Assembly: GCA_029844215.1 (NCBI GenBank)
Contig: CM056732.1
Span: 26,103,501-26,167,500, forward strand
DNA: 64,000 nucleotides
Direction of reading: 5' to 3'
Origin: Przewalskia tangutica
Lineage: Eukaryota > Streptophyta > Magnoliopsida > Solanales > Solanaceae
Positions within the stretch are counted from its first letter, which is position 1; every line of letters starts with the position of its first letter. The position numbers and the translations under genes are program-made. This document shows, in pieces, positions 13,015 through 23,800 of this stretch. The notes under the pieces were generated by a model, which saw nothing but the letters and a program-made list of their open reading frames with translations, was not told where the DNA came from and ran no database searches.

Positions 13015-13722
13015 TGGTAACGGAGCCTAGGTTCAAGTGCTTATGGAGTCTATGAAACAGTGTCCAGTGGGGTCACTTTTATGTATGTGAGGCGCCCACA
13101 CATGTAAACAATTGACCACCGTGACATCTAGGATTATCTCACTTCTTTCATACTCTAGATCGTGCATTTAGAGCTAAAAGTGTCAACTATGGCCGTCATC
13201 TACACTTATACGCCTAACGTGGTACGGATAACGGAGCCGGATCGAGTTGTGACGTGAATATCTAAGGAGTATTGTATCGACTCTTGGTCCCGATCGAATC
13301 GTAGATTCACAACCCGGGAATCGGCAGAAAGAGACGGGTTTGACATCGAATTTGCCCAAAAGTATCGACTTTTTCGAGCGTGCTTCACTCAGATTCGACC
13401 AACTCCTCGAATCAAGGCGCGTATATTCACGGATCGACAAAGCGAATTCATTTAGATACCGACCCATCGCCTAGACTACCTGACGAACGAGAAGAAGTAG
13501 CCAATTCTCTCCTAAAGGGAGTTTCAGTCAAGGTAAAATATAAGACCTTTTTCGAGTCTTTTTAGCCAAAGTTATCCTAACTATTCCGTAAACTCGCTCT
13601 AGAAAGGGATTTCTCCCTCAATCAAGGTTGTTTCAGAAAGTCCTTAGGTTCGGTTAAATCTGGGATGGACGGCTTTTGCAGAAAAAGACGTGGAAGCCCC
13701 TGGTTCAAGTGGCAATACTTTC
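13015..13722 (+). other. PBS and 5' leader of the outer element; start of internal region
   Basis: TGGTAACGGAGCC at 13015-13027 resembles the tRNA-Met primer site TGGTATCAGAGC. The following leader (GGCGCCCACACATG, CATCTAGGATTATCTCACTTC, TAGATCGTGC, AGAGCTAAA) resembles the leader of element B at 17100-17180, which supports a shared chromovirus type. An ATG at about 13189 would be a plausible gag start, but the downstream frames are broken and I recognise no gag motif up to 13722, where element B begins. Confidence 0.45.
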
Positions 13723-14148
13723 TGTTATACCCCGTATTTCCAGAGTATGTACGTGAGGGCGTACGTGTACAATTTGAGCCTTAAGTAGGCATAGTTTCGA
13801 AATTTGTACACAAGTGCCGAAAGGAGTCGTTGACTAAACGCTTCCACGCCTTTCGTAGGGAAAATTCGCCATGTCATTTATATTTTTGCGGATTTTTCGA
13901 GAGACGAAACATTTTGGATCAACGAGAGGCGACACTTGTCACCCTCTAATCGAAGCTTCGACAGCAACCATGGCACGGCTTGGACGAAATGGGTCACGCT
14001 CTTCGCCAATCGGCTCCTTGATTTGTGCCTTGTTTTGGCTTGTTTTGCGGAGTGTTTTGTGGAGTAGGTTTAGGGTGCACTTGGTTTAATCTCGCCCTTA
14101 CACTTGCTATACACTGGAAGGATCTTCGCCCTTGGTTGGCCTTTGGTT

Positions 14149-14163
14149 TTGCTATAAATAGCT
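14149..14163 (+). promoter_or_regulatory. TATA box of element B LTR
   Basis: CTATAAATAGCTCC is a good plant TATA box about 430 bp into the LTR, conserved in the second LTR near 19398-19412. Transcription would start about 30 bp downstream, before the CTTTCTTCATCCACAAATTG block shared by both LTRs. Confidence 0.6.
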
Positions 14164-15186
14164 CCCTTTGTGAAGACTTTCTTCATCCACAAATTGCCTA
14201 AGTCTTCAAGTTCTCTTCCTCCCTCCTGTGAAATTGGCCCACCACACCCCTTTCCCTTTGCAGAGCTCCCCTCAGTGGTGCTCGCCATGGGGTACCCCAG
14301 CCTAGTTGTTTTCAGATAATACCCTTTGTCATGGTATAGAAATACTCTCCTAAGTATTGTTATAATGTCCAAAATACTTTAGCCCATATACCTTGTAGTA
14401 CTTTCCAAAGTACCTTTGTACGAAAAACCTGAAAATACGATTATACTTTCCTTAGCCTCTACACTAAAACCCTAAGGAAAATCTTCACCCGCTGTTATGT
14501 ATGGAGCAGGTTGCGTAGAACTTCTAAGGGTTGTTTGGGCGGATCGAGCACTCTATGAGAGCTAAACTCGCTCGTGAATGACTTTAAACTCTGATAATTT
14601 TGGGCTTATCGAGGTATATATCTTGTCTCTATTGTAATTGGAAATTACATAAGTGTTGAATATATAGTGTTGTATACTATATATGTAATCGAACTTAGTA
14701 TTATGGCAATGTCTTTCGACTTAAGCTCAAGAATGAAGTTAATTGAACAAAGAATCACATGTATGATAATAAAGAGAAGAATCGATCAGAATTACCTAGT
14801 GTTGTATTACAAAGAGACTTACGTAGCATTACCGTAGTAGAATCAGACGATCCTGCTAGACGCAGCACCCCTGGTTGGCAGTAGCCGACTCGACAGAGAG
14901 AGATTTACGCACTGGCGGGGAGGTGTCGCTTTAATTTTTCGTAGAAAGACGGGAACGTGTTTAAGATTTAATAGACGCCAGGCCTTTATAGCGAAAGTAC
15001 CAAGAGTAGCGTATTCTACTCGGCGAGCGGAAAGGGCTAGCGCGTCAGAGTACTGGAGCATTTCGCTTATCGTCGTTAAATCGCCGCGAGGCATGTGAAC
15101 CTCTTCCTATCTCTTCTAGCACGATATGTAAACTATGTAGTACATTAGACGATACGTGTTAATCGTGTTTGATTGTTTTAAAACAT

Positions 15187-15228
15187 AAAGTGTTATAACG
15201 GCTTTATGGGAAGTCGTTATAACACTTT
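15187..15228 (+). repeat. Perfect 14-bp inverted repeat in the LTR of element B
   Basis: Arms AAAGTGTTATAACG (15187-15200) and CGTTATAACACTTT (15215-15228) are separated by 14 bases. In the other LTR the same region (about 20407-20450) keeps the inner part of the stem (GTTATAACG / CGTTATAAC). Confidence 0.8.
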
Positions 15229-17037
15229 ACGTAGGTAAGAAAATACTGTGGTTTTAAAAGTGTAATCGACGGAATTATAATCGCTTGTTATAATAAAGAA
15301 CTTAATGTATTTCAAAAGATTTATAAATCGCTTTGGAATGAGAGTAACACTTTGTTTTAAAAGGTTTTAAAAAGAGTTATACTAGCTTTATGTGAGTTAG
15401 GTATAACGCCTTAAGAGGTAAAGAAAATGGTTTATCACGTTAGGTTAAGAGATTTGATCTTATAAGATAAGAGACTTAACTTATTTGTTTTAATGTGGAC
15501 GTCATGCGAAACCTCATTCGCGAGTAATGAGTACTGGTTTTATTTAGTGGATAATGTTTACCGATTTCGAAATCGAACGTATCGGCTGCATCACCGCAGC
15601 TAATAAAGGAAAATGTATCAATAATGACGATCGTATTAAAACCGCAGTAAACTCCATCCGCATGTAAACTAAGACGAGACAAAATGATATTACATTTTCT
15701 GCATCATGGTCAGAATAAGAATGTTGTAAACAAGAATAACCTACTTCACGCGAGACTTATATTACTCAATTGTTCTAAAAAGGAATCAAGTGATTAAGTT
15801 TATAAACTATGAAACCATTTGAAAACGCAGGTTTGAGTAATCAAAACTAGGCAACCGAACTTGTGAAAAGAACGTTGTTACTTGATTTTGAAAATGAATG
15901 CGGGTCGGTCATTCTAATACTACTGCATCGTGACTTTGATAAGAATGGATCTCTTTAAAGAATTTAACGAACGTAGTACTTTAGGTCAAACCCGACTTTG
16001 GCATAAAACGGGTACTGAGCGACGTGAAACTTCACTATGCTTGTCGTGTGAAACATTCCTACGCTTGTCGCGAAACTTGCCTATGCTGCGATGATAGCCT
16101 TGTTGTGCAAAGGTGGTGTTTCGTTACCGCGCCTCGACAGAGGCGGCCGATCAAGTTGAGGTTTCATCGTTCGCCTGGTATCCGTGACTTTTGCCTTACT
16201 TCGCCTCGCGATCGATTCGCTCGTATTCGTAGTCACCGTGACTGCCTGCTCGAGATAGTGACGGTTTCGCGATACGCCTCGTCCTCGTGGTCACCAGACT
16301 TGCCACCGCGGACCGCCTGTATCCTGAGTCGGCTCGCACTTGCCCCGTGACGGCTCGTGTTTTGCGCATTGTATTATTGGTACGGCCGGATCTCGTAGTT
16401 ATACTTGTCTGCACGGTTTTTATAACACAGTGGGACACGGTGTTCATGATAATCCTTGGTATTGTTATATCATAAATCGGCAGCTGAGAAAGAAATTCCA
16501 CTCGCACGAGCGATAATTGGAGGCGCGAGTCCTCGCTCTCGACGTGAATCGTTATATGTTATATATCGTAGTTTGGCCATCATACACGCCTCCCGCTTTA
16601 TATAGACTATTATGATTTCATTTACGATTTACGCTTTCACATACTGGTATTGTCATCGACTTCTCGGGTGCGCTCACGCCGCAGGTAGGTACATCCGCCG
16701 ATCCCCGCTAGATCTCATTTCATTGTGGGAAGCTCCGCTCCGCCTGAGGCTTATCTTTGGCATGCTACCAGTCCGTAAGTTCTCAGACGCTCGTGGTATG
16801 GCGCGGCCCCGTCGCCACATTGTTGTATAAATCTTAGAGTCCAGTGATCACAAGCGTGGTTGTAAAAGGATTAAACTGCTCGTGTTTTATGATATACAAG
16901 GCAATCGCTTTGGTTGGCTCGCTTATTTACTATATCTCTCATTTCACGTAAAGTTTTTATTTCCACGGTTTTCTCCGATGTTGTATCACCAGCGTGCGTG
17001 GTAGCGCACTGCGCGACGCCCGATTTTCGGGGCGTCA

Positions 17038-17050
17038 TGGTATCGTGAGC
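17038..17050 (+). promoter_or_regulatory. Primer-binding site of element B
   Basis: TGGTATCGTGAGC immediately follows the LTR end and is a diverged form of the tRNA-Met primer site TGGTATCAGAGC. Confidence 0.65.
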
Positions 17051-18981
17051 GCTTAATCCTCTGAAAGTGTCTGCATCGCGTTCAGAGTCTTGATTATCTG
17101 TCAGGCACCACATCTATAATCGTGAGGCTATAGGACATTTAGGATTGGTTTCATTCTTCTCATTCCGAGATCGTGCCTCAGAGCGTGATAAGATCGACCC
17201 TCGACGTGTTTCTGCTTTTACCGCTTATGCCTCCGCGAAGGCAACCCGCCTGTATGGCAAGGCGGCGCAGGATCTCGCGAGCAGAGCGCAGCAGACCACA
17301 AGACTGAGCCTCCACCCGCACCGGAGCAGGCGAGAGAGAAGTTGCGCGCGGCCCGCGCTTAACGGCGTGGTCAGGCTGACTTGAGGATAGCCGACGCAGC
17401 TAGCCCGAGCACCGCCGTTCACCCTAGATCGAGTAGTTCGAGGCTACGGATTTTCTCGAGTCAGAGCCGCCGTAGTTTTACGGGTCGAGGCTCGAGGACG
17501 ATCCGCAGAGTTCATCCGACGCATACAATGATCGCAGAGTGATCAAGGCATCGGAGATCGAGTCGGGCCCAGGTTCACATCAATCGCGTGATACCGCAAT
17601 GATCGTTTGATTTCGAGTCGCCTGTGGAGAGCATGCACTTCCACGCAGATGGAACGAAGTTCTCGCAGGCCTTTCGCACATTTCTGCCTCCCGCATGGCG
17701 AGGGCTCGCCGGCGATTTTTGGTGTTACGGCAATCCGCGACGGCTCGAGTACAATGTGGAGTTCGACTCATCGCCTTGACGCCTCGCGTTAGTAGCTAGT
17801 ACGGAGGATCGAGTGCACCGACATGTTACTGTGGCTCACGATTGCCTGCAGAGAGTTGTTCGGGTATTCTTCACCGGCACGGACATCGCTCGCACGCAGC
17901 GATACACTGACGACGCAGGAGCGGATAAATCGACTGAACGACCAAAGTCGCAGTAAGAGGCCGTAACAGCAGGTCCTTGGTGACTTTCGAGGCGACCGCT
18001 CGCAGCAGACCAGTTACGACTCCACAAGATGCAGTGGTCCTCCCGCCTTCGGGACCTTCGGATATTCGCGAGCAGTGCCTGGCTCCTGTGTTTCAGATTT
18101 TCGTGAGCGAGTGCTCACGGACGAGGTTGCCCTTGTCTCAGCGTGCCGCTGCGGAAAGCTTCATAAGGGAGAGGTCGACTAACTCTGAGATTGTTATTTT
18201 GCGCCAACAGTGCCATCGGCAAGAGATCGTCACCGTGGTAGCGGGTAGGATAGCACGGACTACTGCAGCAATGGTTCTTCACCTTCCGTAGCCAGCAGAC
18301 GCTCAGACACCTAAGGCCCCAGAGGTCGCGCGAGTTCTGGGCTTTAGCTGGCCTCAACCGCCTAGTTTCGTATATCCTTAACCTCTGTAGTTTTGTTCGT
18401 ATTGACGTTGTTGATGTGTTTAATGTTATGTTTGATAGCTTTGTGCTAAAATGTGATTTAGAAACCGTTAGTGAAAAGCGGTAAGTCCCGGGTAAAGCGA
18501 GACGGAAGTGGTAGCTTTCATGACGCGAAATAGTAAGATTGTTCCGGACGGGAACAAGAGTCAGCGCGTCGTGGTCGGGCCGAGACCATTTCGGGTCAAC
18601 CAGAACCTTGGCCAGCGGGCTGGGTGGTCCCGCTGTGGTAGGGTCACGAGGTGCAGCCCAAGTTTAGATGACCATCGATGAGTTCGTGGACGCGCTCGAT
18701 CGTAATCAGCGCCAAGGCCGGAATGGCCTTGTGGAAATCGAGGTTAGCGAGACGACCAAGCTCGAGGTAGCGACTCGCGGTTGGAAATGTAAGCGCTGAT
18801 GTGGCGTGGTACTGATACTAGAACGAGTTCGGAGTGTTCGTGACGAGTACTACGCAGAAAGGGAAAAGTGAACGATGTTTTCGCAGCGTGGCATGATTGT
18901 TTTGACGATAGCAGTTAAGACTATACCGACGCCGCTTGTTTTGAGACTTCAAGCGAACATTCGACGAACGTTTCTGGGGAA
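17051..18981 (+). pseudogene. Internal region of element B: leader and gag-like remnant
   Basis: The leader block GAGGCTATAGGACATTTAGG and the ATCGTGC / GATAAGATCGACCC stretch are typical of chromovirus leaders and resemble 13100-13180. A GC-rich coding-like segment follows at about 17145-18350. ORFs of 61-104 codons on both strands contain Arg/Ala-rich sequence but no zinc knuckle. At 18360-18980 there is a CpG-rich segment without recognisable motif. The region is far too short for pol. Function beyond a gag remnant cannot be supported. Confidence 0.5.
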
Positions 18982-21900
18982 CGTTATACAGATTTCCAGT
19001 ACGACGCGAGGCGTGACGGTACAATTTGAGCCTTAAGAGGCATAGTTTCAAATTTGTACACAAGTTGCCGAAAGGAGTCGCCGATTAAACGCTTCATTTC
19101 GTAGGAAAATTCGCCATGTCATTTATATTTTTGCGGATTTTTCCGAGAGACGAAACATTTGATCAACGGCAGGCGACACTTGTCACCCTCTAATCGAAGG
19201 CTTCGACGGCAACCATGGTACGGCTTCGACGAAATGGGTCACGCCTTCTCGCCAATCGGCTCCTTGATTTGTGCCTTGTTTTCGGCTTGTTTTGCGGAGT
19301 GTTTTATGGAGTAGGTTTAGCGCGCACTTGGTTTAATCTCGCCCTTACACTTGCTATACACTTGGAAGGATCTCGCCCTTCGTTGGCCTTTGGTTTTGCT
19401 ATAAATAGCTCTTGCGAAGACTTTCTTCATCCACAAATTGCCTAAGTCTTCAAGTTCTCTTCCTCCCTCCCTTGTGAAATTCGTCCACCACACCCTTTCC
19501 CTTGCCGCAGCTCCCCTTGGTGGTGCCGCGGTGGTACCCCCAGCCTAGTTGTTTTCAGATAATACCCTTTGTCAGGTATAGAAATACTTCCTAAGTATTG
19601 TTATAATGTCCAAAATACTTTAGCCCATATACCTTGTAGTACTTTCCAAAGTACCTTTGTACTAAAAACCCTAAAATACGATTATACTTTCCTTAGCCTC
19701 TACACTAAACCCTAAGGAAAATCTTCACCCGTTGTCAAGATGGAGTGTTGCGTAGAACTTCTGGGTTGTTTGCTGGATCGAGCACTTATGAGAGCTAAAC
19801 TCGCTCGTGAGCGACTTTAAACTCTGATAATTTTGGGCTTATCGAGGTATATATCTGGTCCCTATCAGAATTGGAAATTACATGTGTCAATATATAGGTT
19901 GTATACTATATATAGAATCAACTTAGTATTATGGCAATGTCTTTCGACTTAAGCTCAAGAACGAAGAATCGAACAAAGAATCACATGTATGATAATAAAG
20001 AGAAGAATCGAATGTAATTACTTAGTGGTCAGACAAGAGACTTATGTAGCATTACCAGGTAGTAGAATCAGACGATCCTGCTAGACGTGTTAACCCCGGT
20101 TGGCCGTAGCCACCTCGATAGATGAGGAGATTTACGCCGCTCATGTGAGGCCGAATTTTCGTAGAAAGACGGGAACGGTGTTTAAGATTTAATAGACGCC
20201 AGGGCCTTTATAGGTGAAAGATTAAGAGTAGCGATTCTACCGGCGAGTGGAAAGCGGCTAGCGTTGAAGTATTTGGAGCATTTTGCTTATCGTCGTTAAA
20301 TCGCCGCGAGGTATGCGAACCTCTTCCTATCTCTTCTAGTACGAGCACGTAAACTATGTAGTACGGCAGACGCATACGTGTTAATCGTGTTCGATTGTTT
20401 TAAAACATGTTGTTATAACGCTTTACGGGAAGTCGTTATAACAGCCTTATGTAGTAAGAAAATACTGCGGGTTTTAAAAGGTAATCACGTGAATTATAAT
20501 CGCTTGTTATAATAAAGAACTTAATGATTTCAAAAGATTTATAAATCGCTTTGGAAGTGAGAGTAACACTTTGTTTTAAAAGGTTTTAAAAAGAGTTATA
20601 CTAGCTTTACGTGAGTTAGGTATAATGTCTTAAGAGGTAAAGAAAATGGTTTATCACGTTAAGTTAAGAGACTTGATCTTATAAGATAAGAGACTTAACT
20701 TATTTGTTTTAATGTGGATGTCATGTGAAACCTCATTCGTGAGTAATGAGTACTTGGTTTTATTTAAAGGGATAATGTTTTACGATTTCTAAATCGAATG
20801 TATCGTGCACTACCGCAGTCATAATAAAGGAAAATGTATCAATAATGATGATCGTATTAAAACCAAAGAAACCTCCATCCGCATGTAAACTAAGATGAGA
20901 CAAAATGATATTACATTTTCTAGATCATCACGTAATAAGAATGTTGTAAACAAGAATAACCTACTCACGCTGAGACTTATATTACTCAATTGTTCTAAAA
21001 TGAATCAAGTGATTAAGTTTATAAACTATGAAACCATTTGAAAACGGTGTTCGAGTAATCAAAACTAGGCAACCGGAACTTAGGAAAAGAATGTCATTAC
21101 TTGATTTTGAAAATGAACGTGGTCGTCATTCTAATACTACGTATCGTGACTTTGATAAGAATGGATCTCTTTTAAAGAATTTAACGAACGAGTACTTTAG
21201 GGTCAAACCCGACTTTGGCATAAAACGGGCGTACTTGAGCGACGCGAAACTTGCTACGCTTGTCATGGTGAAACATTCCTACGCTTGTTGTCGCGAAACT
21301 CGCTTATGCTTGCGACGATAGCCTTTGTTGTGCGTGGTGTTTCGTGTTACCGCCTCTCGACAGAGGCCTGGATCGTCGAGGTTTCTACCGCTCGCCCGTA
21401 TCCGGTGGTGGCTCGTGATTTGCCGCCTCGCGGATCGATTCGCTCGTATCTCGTAGTCACCGACTTGCCCTGCTCAAGATAGTGACGGTTTCGCGATACG
21501 CTCGTCCTCGTGGTCACCAGATTTGCCTGCCACCGCGCGTGACCGCCTGGTATCCTGTGAGTCGGCCGTGACTTGCCTGTGACGGCCGTGTTTTGGTTGT
21601 ATTGTATATCGTACGGCCGGATCCGTAGTTATACTTGTCTGCACGGTTTTATAACACGTGCGACACGGTGTTCATGATAATCTCGTATTGTTATATCATA
21701 ACCGCGGCAGTGATAAGAAATTCCACGCACGAGCGATAATTGGAGGCGCGAGTCCCCGCTTCACGAATCGTTATATGTTATATATCAGTTCATCATACAT
21801 GCCTCGCTTTATATAGACTATTATGATTTCATTTATGATTTACGCTTTCACATACTTCGTACTGCCAGATCGACTCCTTCGTGGCCGCGCTTCACGCCAG

Positions 21901-22257
21901 CAGAGGTACATACCGCCGATCCCCGCGCTAGATCTCATTTCATTGGGAAGCCCGCTCCGCCTGAGGCTTATCTTTCGTATGCTACCCCGAGTCCGTAAGT
22001 TCTCAGACGCTCGTGGTATGGCGGCCCGCCCCGCCACGCTTGTTGTATAAATCTTAGAGGTCCAGAGATCGCCGCGGGCGTGGTTGTAAAAGGATTAAAC
22101 TGCTCGTGTTTTACGATATACCAAGGCAATCGCTTTGGTCTGCTTATTTACTATATCTCTCATTTCACGGTAAAGTTTTTATTTCACCGGTTTTCTCTCG
22201 ATGTTGTATCACTAGGTGCCCGGTAGGCACTGCCGACGCCCGATTTTCGGCGCCACA
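18982..22257 (+). repeat. 3' LTR of element B
   Basis: It is colinear with 13723-17037 throughout: the TTGTACACAAG block, the TATA box near 19398, the AAACCATTTGAAAACG block near 21030, and the end GACGCCCGATTTTCGG. Its first base is changed (CGTTATAC instead of TGTTATAC). It ends CCACA, followed by the target duplication CTTTC. Confidence 0.85.
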
Positions 22258-22262
22258 CTTTC

Positions 22263-23800
22263 AAACTACGCTGGTCTCGCCGAGACCATATATTTCTTTT
22301 AGCTTATCTTTAATTACTAGCTTAGCTCTTAGCTTTAGACATAATATGACATGTAATAACTACCTTAGAACACAGTTAATATGCCATGTAAAGGGTGACA
22401 AGGCCGAGAGTCTTCCAATAAGGTGACTAGGCCGTGAGTTGGAGGACAAGAATGGTCTAGAAGATGAAGCTTCCAAGAGGAAAATTCATCCATGTATTTG
22501 GCTACACCAAGAAGATAAAGGAATGGTCGAAATACTCCCTTTTCCATTCGGCCAAGGCACTTCAAAATCAAGATGGAAGCTTCTAAACTAGTTCCAAGAA
22601 GATGAAGTCTTGAGAAGAGAAATTCATCCACTCTTCTACTTGGAATTCACAAAGGGAGTGTGAAAGATTCATTCTTTGTCTCCAAGAAAAGCCAAGACCT
22701 TTCCCATTGTCTTGATTTGGTCGAAACACTCTTGGTCACCATGTAAACCCAAAATTGTTCCCATTTATCCACACTAGGCCGAAATTAGCTCAGGTCTTTT
22801 AATTTGTCTTTCTAGAACGGTCCATTTTCTACTATAAATGTGACCTTAGACTTGTAAATATTCGCAGAGAGTCGATGAAATATAAAAGGTAGTTTTACTG
22901 TAAAGCTAAGGTATTCAACTTGTGTGTCAGATATATTACTGGTTCTCGCGCTGGGCCTTGTTCTTCGCGCTGGCCTTCGTTCTTCGCGAGCCAAACCCTG
23001 TTGTAAGTCGTTTCAGGATCGTGACCTAGTTAAACCCAAGCTAAGGTTTCTTCACAGTAAGTCTTGACAGATCGCGACCTAATCAATACTCGCTCGATAA
23101 CCCCTTAGTGTAAGCTTAACGCTGAACCGCGCGAACCAACGGACCCAAAGTTTCGGGTTACTACAAGGGCTTCCGACCACCATCACTTGGCTAGTTCACG
23201 GGTTTGTACTTAGCAACCCCGGTCTTGACCTTGTGGAATTGGTCACCATCTCTTTGGTGTCGATCCGGGCAGTAAAACCCCTATGTCTCTATCCTTGACA
23301 TATCATCCGTACTTCACTAAAACCACAACAACCAAATACTTAGCCAAAATCGAACCAACCTACACTTGGTGTGTACTCGGATTTGCACCTCACATTCCGT
23401 GTTCATTCCTTGTCTAAACCACTTCATTCTTTCTACCACCACATCCCACAAGACTCCATAAACATCCCCACCAAATTTCCCCATCCGAAACCACCCACAA
23501 AGTCCCGTTCAATCCCGACAACACCTAACAGTCCGCATAACACACCTTGCCGACGATCGTTTCAGTTCTGTTCCGTCACCTTGACACCACCAAACCACCA
23601 AGTCCCGAATATCATCCTAACCTTTAACACACCCGCAACAACTCCACAAAACGCCTAAGCCTGTTTTCAAGCACAACTATCCGAAACAGCCACCAAACAC
23701 CACCCTATCCGGCCAACCTAGAACCCGATCTTTGGCATCCAATTTCGGGTCAACCCGAATATCACCAACACCCGATCCACTTACTAAACATCACCCCTCC
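22263..23800. other. Unassigned non-coding DNA, LTR-like features
   Basis: No coding region is recognisable. At 22830-22850 there is a TATA-like stretch (CTACTATAAATGTGACC), and at 22940-22990 three imperfect copies of GTTCTTCGCGCTGGCCTT. The block from 23340 to 23700 is strongly C-rich and purine-poor on the plus strand, and its 95-codon ORF is a composition effect. The segment may be a solo LTR, but I found no paired end sequences. Confidence 0.3.

Larger units (their letters stand above)
13723..17037 (+). repeat. 5' LTR of element B
   Basis: It starts TGTTATACCCCG and ends GGGGCGTCA directly before the PBS. It contains the TATA-like box GCTATAAATAGCTCC near 14148 and a perfect 14-bp inverted repeat at 15187-15228. 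No ORF in it has recognisable homology; the 60-110 codon ORFs are chance frames and differ between the two LTRs. Confidence 0.85.
13723..22257 (+). mobile_element. Element B: complete but coding-poor gypsy element with 3.3-kb LTRs
   Basis: Two LTRs (13723-17037 and 18982-22257) are colinear over more than 3.2 kb. The element is flanked by a perfect 5-bp target duplication CTTTC (13718-13722 and 22258-22262). The PBS is at 17038. The internal region is only about 1.9 kb with no protease, RT, RNase H or integrase, so it is an internally deleted, non-autonomous element that would depend on a related chromovirus. It is inserted in the internal region of the outer element. Confidence 0.85.

Noticed and set aside
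23371..23658. Possible host exon (95 codons, Pro/Thr/Ser-rich)
   Set aside because: C-rich strand bias only; no splice pattern, domain or conserved motif, and surrounded by repeats.
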